In this document: positions 20,633 to 29,817 of the stretch, in pieces
How positions within the stretch are numbered: the first letter of the stretch is position 1
How the letters are laid out: each line of letters starts with the position of its first letter
Source of the DNA: Mesomycoplasma ovipneumoniae SC01
Lineage (GTDB): Bacteria; Bacillota_I; Bacilli_A; Mycoplasmatales; Metamycoplasmataceae
DNA length: 56,438 nucleotides
Direction: 5' to 3'
Assembly (NCBI RefSeq): GCF_000218525.1
Contig: NZ_AFHO01000002.1
Location: 1 to 56,438, forward strand
Program-made: the position numbers and the translations under genes
The notes under the pieces: model-generated
What the model was told of the DNA's origin: nothing
The model's database searches: none
Seen by the model: only the letters and a program-made list of their open reading frames with translations

Positions 20633-21793
20633 ATGAACCACTTAACAATTGCTATAAGTATTAAAAACCTAGTATTTTCCTACGAGAAAAAGGCTTTTAT
20701 TAAAATTAATGAGCTTGAAATACCAGCAAATAATATTATTACAATTTTGGGGCCTTCGGGTGCGGGAAAGTCCACTTTCCTTAACATTTTAGCCGGTTTT
20801 TTGCCAGTAAAGTCAGGTATTGAATATCATGAAAAATTCAAAAACTTTGGCTATATAATGCAAAAAAACAACTTATATGAAGAAATTTCGGTAAAAAAAA
20901 ATCTTTGGATTAGTGCTAAAAATTCGCCTGAATGAACTTCTAAAGTATGAAAATTGAGCTCGGAAAATTTCAAAAAAGATAAAAATAGTCAAGATTTTAG
21001 CGGCTCTATTGGAAATTTACTTTCAAACAAATCTACTTTAGGCGTAGAAAAGGTTATAAAAAAATTCAAATTTTACTTTTATATATTGAAAAATATAAAA
21101 TTTTATATTTTTTTCCTTAAATTTAGAAAAAAATATTTCGAAAAAGAAGTCCTAAATGTCTTAAAAGCACTAGAAATTGACGATATTTTCTTAAAAAAAG
21201 CCAAAAATATTAGTGGGGGTCAACAACAGCGCGTGGCTTTTGCCAAATCAATTATAAAAGGGGATAATTTAGTTTTAATGGATGAACCTTTTTCATCACT
21301 TGATGCTAAAATTAAGGAATCAACTATTAAATTATTACTTAAAATCAAACAAGAATTTAACATGACAATAGTTTTAGTAACTCACGACCAAACTGATGCA
21401 ATGAAAATTAGCGACAAAATTATTCTTTTAAATAAAGGGGAAATTTTGCAATACTCTAATCCAGAAGAACTTTTTGAAAACCCTCAGTCTATTTTTGCCG
21501 CAAAATTTATTGGAATGCCTGAAATCAATTTTATTGAAAAAAAGGGAGAAATTGAATATTATATCCGTTCTAAATACATTAAAATTTCAAGCCCAACTGA
21601 AACAGCAAATGGAAAAGTTTTTTATAAAAAAAATATTGCCGATAATTTTTATTACCAAATTCGTGATACAGAAAAAAATATTGACCTTGAAATTATAAGT
21701 CCTATTGATATTCAAGGTGAAAATGTAGAAATAGAATATAATAAAGATAAAATTTTTGCTTTTGATAAAGGCGGAAATCGTGTTAAAGGTTAA
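20633..21793 (+). CDS. ABC importer ATPase (sugar/polyamine type) with insertion
   Basis: The 386-residue ATPase has Walker A GPSGAGKST (~40-48), Q-loop region GYIMQKNNLYEE, signature ISGGQQQRVAF (~194), Walker B LVLMDEPFSSLD (~214) and the switch His in LVTHDQTDAMK. A C-terminal regulatory-like domain follows (residues ~270-386), as in MalK/UgpC/PotA proteins. The distance between Q-loop and signature is about 120 residues instead of ~50: a Ser/Lys-rich and aromatic insertion (roughly residues 105-170) interrupts the helical domain. Two Trp TGA codons are at the insertion start. It overlaps the next permease by 14 bases. Confidence 0.88.
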
Positions 21794-22709
21794 TAAAGAA
21801 TCCATAACAACAGTGTTTTTTCACAGAAATACAAAAGCAATCTTGCTTATAAGTCCACTTTTTATTTTTCTTTTTGTTTTTTCAATCTACCCAATTCTGG
21901 ATTCCTTATTTAACTCTTTTAATGTTGGGAATGGCGCAAACAAACATACTGGATTTGACAATTTTAGAGAACTGTTTGCAAAATCAAATTTTAATGATGC
22001 ACTAAGAAACAGCACTTTATTATTTTTTATTAGCTCTCCGATTGCACTTTTTCTAGGATTTGTTATTGCAATTTTGCTCTCAAAACTTAAAAGTAAATTT
22101 CTTAGAATGTTAATAATAAGTGGACTTTATTCCCAGTTTTTTATTTCATCTTTTGCAATTGGAACTGCTTTTTCGTTCCTTTTTGGTAATAAAAATGTTT
22201 TTGCAAAAATGCTTAATCTAAATTTTTCATTTGTCGGTGGAGACAATAAAATTGATTTAATTTGACTATATTTAATTTATCAACTTTGAAGGGCAATCCC
22301 TTTTAATTCAGTGCTTTTCTTTTTTGCAATTTCTAGCATTCATACAAAATATAAAAAAAATTTACAAATTGACAGAATTAACCTAAAAGATAAAATTTTT
22401 AACCTTTATTTTAAAGAAATTGGTAATCAATTTTTAGTTATTTCATACACAAACTTCATTTTTGCAACAATGCTATACCCAAATGTTATTACAGGCGACA
22501 TAAATTTAGATCTAAATAAAGGCCACACTCTTGCTTCATATATTTTATCTTCAAGTGATAATTCAGGACTCCAATCTGCCGTGAGTTTAATTACTTTCTT
22601 TTATCTTTCAGCGGTTTTTTCAACCTTTATTATTTTTAGACCAAAAACATGGAAAAAAATATCAAAACTTATTAAAAATAAAAGGGGTAAAAATGTCATT
22701 AAAATTTAA
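21780..22709 (+). CDS. ABC importer permease, first subunit
   Basis: The 309-residue protein has about six membrane segments and the MalF/UgpA-type architecture (LLISPLFIFLFVFSIYPILD at the start, SFNVGNGAN, FDNFRELF). The EAA loop region is weakly conserved (YQLWRAIPFNSVLFF). I chose GTG at 21780, because AAAGGCGG lies 5 bases upstream; this start overlaps the ATPase gene, a sign of translational coupling. A TTG at 21756 is the alternative. Trp TGA at 22263 and 22287. It pairs with the next gene to form the channel. Confidence 0.8.
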
Positions 22710-23532
22710 TTTAAATAGTTTTTTTCTACAATTTTTGCTATTTTCCTTTTTAATAATAGTGCTTATTTTTTTCCTGTTTCCTTTATATTATTTAATTGTA
22801 AATGCTTCCTTGCCTAATGAATTACAAGATAATCCTAATTTGACTTTGAAAATAGGCTCAAATTTACTTGAAAACTTTCAAAATTCCATTAATGATAATT
22901 TTTGAATTGGAATTACCACTTCAATTTTTGTAATTATGCTCATTAATTTTTTTAGAATTATCCTGTATTCACTAGCATCTTTTGGACTTTGAATGGCAAA
23001 AAAAAGACTGAAATTAACGTTTATTTCTCTTTTTGTGGCAATTTCTTTTATTCCAGAAATTAGCATTTATATTCCACTTGCAAGAATTTTAAATAACAAT
23101 CAATTAATAACAAATTCGCCGGTTTTTGCCCTCACAGTTAACCAAATTTTTTCCTTTTTTAACTTTTTCTATCTTTATAAAAGTATTAACAAAATTGATA
23201 AAAAGCAGCTTTTACTTGCAAGAATTGATAATTTATCAACTTTTTCAAAGATTAAATTGATAATTTTTCCAAAAATAAAAATTTCCTATTATTTATTAAT
23301 TATTTTTACAACAATTCAAGCTTGAAACGACTTTTTATGACCAAATTACATTTTTTCAAACCGATCATACCAGACAATTTCAACTTGATTTCAGTATTCA
23401 GGCCAAACTAGCCTTGGATTTTTGCAAAACATACAAGCTGCAGGCTCACTTTTTACAATAGCTGTTCCATTGTTTTTTTACATAATTTTTTCCAAATTTA
23501 TTAATAATGCAACGGCAAACAATATTAAATAA
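22693..23532 (+). CDS. ABC importer permease, second subunit
   Basis: The 279-residue protein is a MalG/UgpE-type permease with ~6 membrane segments. The first is FLLFSFLIIVLIFFLFPLYYL and the conserved start of the family, YLIVNASL, follows it. The EAA-like region is KKQLLLARIDNLSTFSKIKLIIFPKIK. The gene overlaps the end of the first permease by 17 bases and has AAAGGGG before its ATG. Five TGA codons are read as Trp. It completes the importer with 18662-20494, 20633 and 21780. Confidence 0.8.
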
Positions 23533-23541
23533 TTTTGAAAA

Positions 23542-24108
23542 ATGCAAAAAATTATCACAAAAGAAGCTGTTTTTGAATTAGAAATCAAAAAATCTAAATT
23601 TATTTCTTATAGTTTCATAATAAAATCAAAGGAACATTCAGAAGCGCTACTGACAAAAATTCAACAAGAAAACAAGCATGCAAGTCATATTGTTTATGCC
23701 GTTTGTTTTGATTTATATAATTGTAAATTCAGTGATGCAAATGAGCCAAAAGGTTCAGCAGGATGGCAAATTTTTAACATTTTGCGAACAAAAAAAATTA
23801 CTAATTCATTAATTATTGTTGTCAGGCACATGTACGGATCCAAATTAGGGCTAGGTTTATTGCAAAATAGTTACAAAAAAGCAGCAATTGAAGTATTAAA
23901 TCTTAGTTTGGTTAGCGATTTTAAAATTTCTTATCGTTATTTATGTGAAATTGACTTGGAAAAAATGAACTGGGTACTTCAATTAATAAAGAAAAATGGA
24001 TGTACAATTGAAAAAAAAGAATTTGGGCTAAAATTAAAAATTGAATTTAAGTGTCCTTTAAAATTAGAAGAAAATTTTGAGCTAAATTTTAAGGAAATAA
24101 TAAAATAA
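23542..24108 (+). CDS. yigZ: YigZ/IMPACT family protein
   Basis: The 188-residue protein matches the UPF0029/IMPACT family. Residues ~1-115 hold the conserved core: KKSKFISYSF, ASHIVYAV, DANEPKGSAGW and VVRHMYGSKLGLGLL. A small C-terminal domain follows. Bacterial YigZ is of uncertain role; eukaryotic IMPACT regulates Gcn2 through translation factors. It begins 9 bases after the permease stop, so it may be transcribed with the ABC operon. Its last ~31 codons and 3' flank are duplicated at 24854-24959, on the far side of element C. Confidence 0.85.
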   Translation: MQKIITKEAVFELEIKKSKFISYSFIIKSKEHSEALLTKIQQENKHASHIVYAVCFDLYNCKFSDANEPKGSAGWQIFNILRTKKITNSLIIVVRHMYGSKLGLGLLQNSYKKAAIEVLNLSLVSDFKISYRYLCEIDLEKMNWVLQLIKKNGCTIEKKEFGLKLKIEFKCPLKLEENFELNFKEIIK

Positions 24109-24124
24109 TTTAGTTGAAAAAAAT
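24019..24124 (+). repeat. Left direct repeat: yigZ 3' end flanking element C
   Basis: This 106-base stretch, the end of yigZ plus ~16 bases beyond its stop, is repeated at 24854-24959 with about 9 mismatches by eye. Five bases after it the terminal inverted repeat of element C begins. Confidence 0.85.
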
Positions 24125-24129
24125 TATTT

Positions 24130-24844
24130 CCTGATTTTACCAGTTCGATGGCAAAAATTCACTTTTTTGTGAATATAAATATGTAAAAATACCGGTAAAT
24201 CCGTGTTTTTTGACTTAAAGTCTTAATTTTAATTGTTTTAAAATTAACTTTTTACAAAAAAAAAAAAAAAAATGCTTGGCTTGAAATAAAATTGTGTTAT
24301 AATAAGACTCACTTAAGAATAATTAATAAATTTTGATATTGAATTAAGGGGGAATTAGTTATGTTTTTGTCATAAAAAAATCAGAAAATGCGAATTTTCC
24401 TTATATTTTTAAATATGATGGAATGCCTTAAATTTAACCGTTTAGAAATCTACAAATTTAAGGCTTTTAATTATGGCTCTTTCAAAACTTCATATATTTT
24501 TTTAGGCTCAATTTAAATCGAAATGAGTTTTCTATTTGCATTGAGTTTAAATAGTAGTTGTATTTTTTATGATTTTTGTTGTTTTACCATAAATTGATTT
24601 TCGCCAGTGTTTTAACTAAAAAAGGTTGTTTAAATATTTTATAATTTTACTTTTTAAGTTAAAATTTTAGCTTTTTTAGTTTGCTTTATTTGATTGATAA
24701 GTAGATTTTTCTTTCGGAGTGTTAGATTTAAAATTTAGTGTTTTTGGTTTGATAGTTATTTCTCCTGAGTTTACCAAAAAAGTTAAAAAAGTACCTAAAA
24801 CCCGACGCTTTGTTAGGATTATCTCATCAAACTGCAAAACTCGG
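24130..24844 (+). repeat. Repeat element copy C with terminal inverted repeats
   Basis: The longest copy, about 715 bp. It starts CCTGATTTTACCAGTTCGATGG and ends CATCAAACTGCAAAACTCGG, imperfect inverted repeats of each other. Inside are 17 A (24256-24272), a promoter with TATAAT at 24298-24303, AAGGGGGAA, the mini-ORF MFLS (24361-24375), hairpins 1, 2 and 3, and ~160 extra bases relative to copy B at about 24560-24790 that hold no supported gene. It lies between yigZ and the ABC/FtsX gene, both on the plus strand. Confidence 0.82.
24256..24303 (+). promoter_or_regulatory. Poly-A promoter of element C
   Basis: Seventeen A at 24256-24272 precede TGCTTGG and a TATAAT at 24298-24303. It reads toward the ABC/FtsX gene at 25010, the only copy with a gene on the same strand downstream. 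Confidence 0.7.
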
Positions 24845-24853
24845 AAAAAAAGG

Positions 24854-24959
24854 GAATTTGGACTAAAATTAAAAATTGAATTCAACTGTACTTTAAAATT
24901 AGAAGAAAATTTTGAACTAAATTTTAAGAAAATAGTAAAATAATTTGATTGAAAAAAAT
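24854..24959 (+). pseudogene. Duplicated 3' end of yigZ (right direct repeat of element C)
   Basis: The same 31-codon C-terminus as yigZ is encoded in frame (EFGLKLKIEF..., stop at 24941), with no start signal of its own. It is the second copy of the direct repeat that brackets element C. Confidence 0.85.
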
Positions 24960-25009
24960 ATTTTATATTAAAATATACACAATATTAAAAAAGCTATTTA
25001 GGTGCAAAA

Positions 25010-27316
25010 ATGATTCAAATTCGTAACATCACAAAAAGGCTCGGAACAAAAATAATTTTAAATAACATTAGTTTTGATATTCCAACTAATAAATTAACGT
25101 TTATTTCTGGTCAATCAGGTGTTGGAAAAACGACACTTTTGCATATAATTGCCAAAATTGCCAAAGCTGACAGCGGGCAAATTTCCTTTTTTGATAAAAA
25201 ACAACAAGTCTTAAAAAACCCAAATGTTGATATTTTTTTTCAAGATGTGAATCTTATTGAAAATATTTCAGCTATTGATAATGTTCGAATTGGGACAAGC
25301 ATTTTAGGTTATAAATTTAAGCAAGATGAATTTAGTAAAAATGCAAATTTTTTAAATCTTGATCAAAGTGTTTTTAAAACAAAAATGGAAAATCTCTCTG
25401 GTGGTGAGAAACAAAGAATTGCAATTCTTCGTTCTCTAAATCGAGGTTCAGAATTTATTTTGTTTGATGAGCCAACTGCCGCCCTTGATAAAGAAAATGA
25501 GCAAATTATCTTTGAAAAAATTAAGCAAATGTCAAAAAATCACACAGTTGTGGTCATTAGCCATAATACTGAAATGGTTCACAAATATGCTGATCAAATA
25601 ATTTTTTTACAAAAAGACAAACCACCAATTATTAAAATTAATGATACTAATATATTAGAAGACAAAAATTCTGAACAAACTAGCGAAACTAAACATAAAA
25701 AAGTTGCAAAAGTAGTTCAATTTAAGAACAAATTAAATATTTCACCGATTTTCGTCATTGCTGATATTAGTAAAAAATTAACCCTTACTATTTTAATTAT
25801 AATTGCTTTTTTAGCGGCCGTATTTTCAATCAGTTTTGCTTTTGAATTAAATCTTGGAACAGCAAAAGTCGAACGGCAGCAAAAATATACGCTCTCACTC
25901 GATAGAAATTCAATTGAAAAAAAATCAAAAGTAGCTTTTAACCAAGATGAAATTAAAAAAATTAGTGAGTTTGAATCAATCAACTCGCTTGTTGCAAACA
26001 GACCAACCACAAATATAAACTTGCACTATGAAAATCGAAAAATTAATCTTAGTCAAGTTGATGTTGATCAAATTGAAATTAATACCTTTTTCAAAGACAG
26101 AATCGAAAATGATCTTGTTAATTTTGAAGGAAAATTCATTGAAAATCCTCAGGAAATTATTCTTTCAAAATCAACAATTGAAAAACTTAAAATTGAAAAT
26201 CCATTAGACAAGACAATTTATCTTGCTTATGATTCTAATAAAGAAATTGAAAAAAATCAAAATAAAATTCCGCTAAAAATTGTCGGAATTAATAATGGAA
26301 TTAAAAGTTCTGTTACCAGATTAGATACTTTTAATTTAATTGATTTTCCATCATTTATTAGCACACAATCAATTAAAGATCTTGAAAATTTAGTTAAGCA
26401 AAATTCTGTTGATAAAACAAAAGACAAGAACTTTCAACTGTTCAAGGAAATTAATTCTTATATTCCTAGCGAAAATCCTCAAAGCTCCGCGCTTGAACCA
26501 TTTAAAATTCCGCTAAAAAATACAAAAGTTTTCCCGCAAAACAATTTAGAATTAATAACTGGAACATTTCCAAGAAAAGTCGATGAAATTCTACTTTCAA
26601 CAACAGCAATTGATTTAAATGCTAAATATAAATTAAAAGTAGGCGATATAATTCAAACAAACTCGCCTTTAAATCAAAAATTCAATTTACTTGTTGTTGG
26701 AATTTTTGACTCACCAGATTCAGAATTATTTTATCACGAAGATGCCCAAGAATTTTATACCAACTTCCAGCCAACCAAACTTACTGCTTATTTAACGACA
26801 ACTGACGAACAAAACAATCTTGATTTAGATGCAAAAAATGCTAAATTTGATCTCAAAATAACTCCGCCTTCAAGCTTAATTCGTGTAGTAACTAGCCAAT
26901 CTTTAGCGATCATTTCGATAGTTAACAAGGTTACTTTTGCAGTGTTTATAATTTTTGTTATTATATTGATTTCATTCATTTTAGTTTATGCCAAAACGAT
27001 TTCTGAATCAAAACAGAGAATGATTGGAATTCTAAAATCGCTTGGTGGTTCGACTTTATTAACGCTTTTTTATCATACCTTAAATATTGTTTTGATATCG
27101 ATTGTTGTTCTAATTTTAAGTTTTGTAATTATTTTCCCGTCAATGGAATCGATTCATATTTTAATAGTTGGCAATGAATTTCCTGCCGCATCTCAAGAAA
27201 ATTTAGCCCTAATTTTATTATCGTCCTGAGCCGGACTTTCAGTTGCATTTATTCTAATTTATGTTTTGATGTCCTTAATTACTTACAAAAAAACCACTCA
27301 ACAGTTATTAAAATAA
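25010..27316 (+). CDS. ABC transporter with fused FtsX-type permease (MacB-like)
   Basis: The 768-residue protein has an N-terminal ATPase (residues ~1-215: Walker A GQSGVGKTTL, signature LSGGEKQRIAI, Walker B FILFDEPTAALD, switch SHNTEM) of the LolD/MacB class, then a membrane segment (~255-275), a large extracellular domain (~280-630) and three C-terminal membrane segments (~640-768) with the FtsX-like VYAKTISESKQRMIGILKSLGGS loop. Such proteins work as mechanotransmission dimers that move lipoproteins, peptides or drugs outward. Its substrate is unknown. Only one Trp TGA (27227). The stop codon TAA at 27314 is the base of the terminator broken by the IS. Confidence 0.85.
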
Positions 27317-27331
27317 AAATGAAAGGTAATG

Positions 27332-28673
27332 TAAACTAGGACAAAAAAAATTAACAGTTTAATATTATTATAACATCATAGCATATTGCTGTGGTGTTTT
27401 TCAATTTAAAATCGATTGAATTCTATAGTTGTTGTATCAAAATATATAATCTGCAATTATTTTTTTCAGATCTTCTAAAGTTATTTTACTGTAGTCTAGC
27501 TCGTTTAAGCATTCACTTTTTATAATTGAAAATCAGTATTCAGCCTCCCTATTATCTAATGAATTTCCTATACGAGACAACGAAACAGTTCCTCCCATTT
27601 TATTTATTTTGTCAATATAGATTTTTGAAGTGTATTGAAATCCATGGTCTGAATGAATAACAAAATCTTTATCAATAGAACTAAATGTCTTTATATTATC
27701 CATAACTAAATCAAGATCATTGTTTACTGATAATTTAAAATCTCTGATTTTTTTAGTTTTATGCTCAATTATTACAGACAAAAATACATGGTTTTCCTTA
27801 ACATCTCTGGGAGCTTTTATATATGAAACATCAGTAGCAAAAATATTTCTATTTAATTTATCATTGTAGTCGCGTTTAACAATATCCGGCAGTGCGAATT
27901 TGGTGTTCTTAATTTCGCTCTTTCTTCTTTTTTTCCTAATTTTGCACACTAAATTCAATCTTTTTAAATGTCTTCCAAGACTTCGAGGGTGAATGTAAAT
28001 ATTATGTTTCATAGAAATATAAGCGCTCAACCTTAAGCGACCATATCTACCTTTGTTATCAAGAAAGGATTGTTTAATTATTGCATCATTTTTGTGCTCC
28101 TTTACTTTTATAACTTTAGTTTTAGATTTTGCCACTGATTGTCTGCATACATTAAAAATTTTTGCAGATTTGCTATAGGGAATGCTTAGTGTTTTGGCTT
28201 CACTAATTTTTCCTGATTTTAATTTATTTTTATTGATTTCGTAATATCTCTTAGCTATTACTATTAATTCTTCTTTTGTAAATTCGTTTCAATCAGGTTC
28301 AATTTGTTTTTTAGGTTTTTTGCCACTACCTGGCTTTCTGTTCGCACCCTTTTTATCTAATAATTGATCTTGCATACCATTATTATAATACCGAATAATT
28401 TTTTCGATTCTTCGAAGTAGTTGTCTTCTGGTTATAAAATTTGTATCTGGTGAAATATTATTTATATAATTTATTGTTTGTTTTAATCCAAATTCATTGT
28501 AAATTTTATAAATCATATCAAACTCGTCTTTTATAAAGTGTCTTGACATTAGTATTCTCCGTTTTGTTACATTTGAAAATTTAAAAAAAGCTAACACTTT
28601 GGGTGTTAGCTTTCTCCCTAAACTCGGACAAAAAAAGCCAACACCTTAGTGTTAATTTTTTTGTCCTAGTTTA
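27332..28673 (-). mobile_element. Intact IS3-family insertion sequence (1342 bp)
   Basis: Terminal inverted repeats beginning TAAACTAGGACAAAAAAA (27332 on, and reverse complement ending 28673) match over ~24 bases with one indel. A 3-bp target duplication ATG flanks it (27329-27331 and 28674-28676), as expected for IS3 elements. It carries one fused transposase gene. Its upstream end holds a second copy-like palindrome, TAAACTCGGACAAAAAAA at 28619, pairing with the right repeat, and the hairpin GCTAACAC / GTGTTAGC at 28590-28610. Confidence 0.9.
27368..28549 (-). CDS. IS3-family transposase, single fused reading frame
   Basis: The 393-residue transposase has an N-terminal helix-turn-helix region (residues ~1-110, HFIKDEF, RRQLLRRIEKI) and a C-terminal rve/DDE integrase domain: FATDVSYIKA (first Asp, ~245), IHSDHGFQYTS (second Asp, ~305), and NREAEYWFSIIKSE (Glu, ~335). 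Most IS3 elements split this into orfA and orfB joined by frameshifting; here it is one frame, as in the mycoplasmal IS1138-type elements. ATG at 28549 is chosen for the GGAGAAT 5-10 bases upstream. Several Trp TGA codons mean it functions only with mycoplasmal decoding. It appears intact. Confidence 0.9.
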
Positions 28674-28688
28674 ATGCACCTTTCATTT

Positions 28689-29339
28689 TTATTTCTTCTT
28701 TAAGTTTTTAAGACCATAAATTATTGAAATATCTTCTTCTCAAAGCATAAATTTACTTTTTTTGGCAGATTCTTGGGCTTTTAAAATTTGGTCAATTAAA
28801 TTTTTATATTCAGGATAATAATAGGTTTTTTTAGGATTTTGATATTGGCCATAACGATGAATTGCAAGACCTTCGCTAACCATTTTAATATTAATTATCT
28901 CACCCATTTCATTTTTTAGAACAACAATAATCCGCTCATACGGGTCATGGCCGACAATTTCAAATGAAATTCAACGATTTAAAATTAGCTGTTCTAGACG
29001 TTTTTTAGCTCTTAAACCGTGAAATTTCATAGTTTTTACATTAATCAAACGATTTGGCCGGCTAAGTTCAAGTTCGGGAGTATCAATACCAAAAATCCGA
29101 AAACGAATACCGTTTTTATCAGTAAAAGTGTCGCCATCATAGACACTTTTTATAAATGTTGTATAAGTTAAACCTTGTTTAATTCGTGAATTTTTAAGAA
29201 AAATAGGTAGTTTTTCTATTGGATTTAAGCCATCAGTTGGAACTATTTTTTCTGAAACAATTTCTGAAAGATAATCATAACAACTTGTCAGTGAAAAAAG
29301 TGGCAAAAATCCGGGAACTAATAGTAATTTTTTAAAAAT
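28689..29339 (-). CDS. Lipoprotein thermonuclease (SNase family), ATT start
   Basis: The 216-residue protein has a signal peptide (IFKKLLLVPGFLPLFSLTSC) with lipobox LTSC, then a staphylococcal-nuclease domain: YDGDTF, RIFGIDTPE and HDPYERIIV supply the Ca2+-binding Asp/Asp/Thr, Glu and Arg residues. Surface nucleases of this type feed mycoplasmas with nucleotides and cut neutrophil DNA traps. No ATG, GTG or TTG gives the signal peptide. GGGAGG lies 7 bases before an ATT at 29339, so initiation at ATT is inferred. The start overlaps the smpB end by 22 bases. Its stop codon is the last base pair of the terminator hit by the IS. Confidence 0.83.
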
Positions 29340-29755
29340 TTTTGTGCCTCCCTTTTTTGATCTCGTTCTTTTATAGCATTTCTTTTGTCAACCTTAGTTT
29401 TTCCTTTTGCAAGGGCAATTTCTATTTTGATTCTACGATTTTTCAGACCAACAAAAAGTGGAATAATAGTTAATTTTTTTGTAACTTTTTCTTTAAAAAT
29501 TTTTTTTAACTCGTGTTTGTGTAATAAAAGTTTTCTTGAGCGATCAGTTTGACCTCGGGATCCTTTATAGGCGCTAATTGTTGCATTTGACAAATAAAGT
29601 TCTAAACCCTTAAAATAACAAAACGAACCTACAAGCGATATATTTTTTGCCTGAACAGATTTAACTTCTCATCCTTCTAAGACAATTCCCGCTGTAAATT
29701 TGCTAATTATTTCATAGTCAAAATAAGCTCTTTTATTTTCAATTAAAATTTTCAT
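29318..29755 (-). CDS. smpB: SsrA-binding protein
   Basis: The 145-residue protein binds tmRNA (624-1153) and delivers it to stalled ribosomes. Family marks: NKRAYFDYEI at the start, AGIVLEGWEVKSV (Trp by TGA), YLSNATISAY, RSRKLLLHKHEL, and a basic C-terminal tail KTKVDKRNAIKERDQKREA that enters the mRNA channel. Length is typical. It is divergent from the P-type ATPase gene with a shared 62-base promoter region, and is followed by the overlapping nuclease gene. Confidence 0.95.
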
Positions 29756-29817
29756 TTTTGAACCTAAAAAATTATATAATTATATTCAAAAATAATTTTA
29801 TATAAAAAAGGGCGAAA

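Larger units (their letters stand above)
27315..28690. terminator. Rho-independent terminator split by an IS insertion
   Basis: AAAAATGAAAGGT (27315-27327) and ACCTTTCATTTTT (28678-28690) are perfect 13-bp complements. Without the intervening element and one copy of the ATG duplication they would form a hairpin with the 5-base loop AATGC between two convergent genes. Confidence 0.85.

Noticed and set aside
24676..24943. Overlapping small frames between element C and the right yigZ repeat
   Set aside because: The plus-strand frame only joins element sequence to the duplicated yigZ C-terminus; no start signal or conserved protein is visible.
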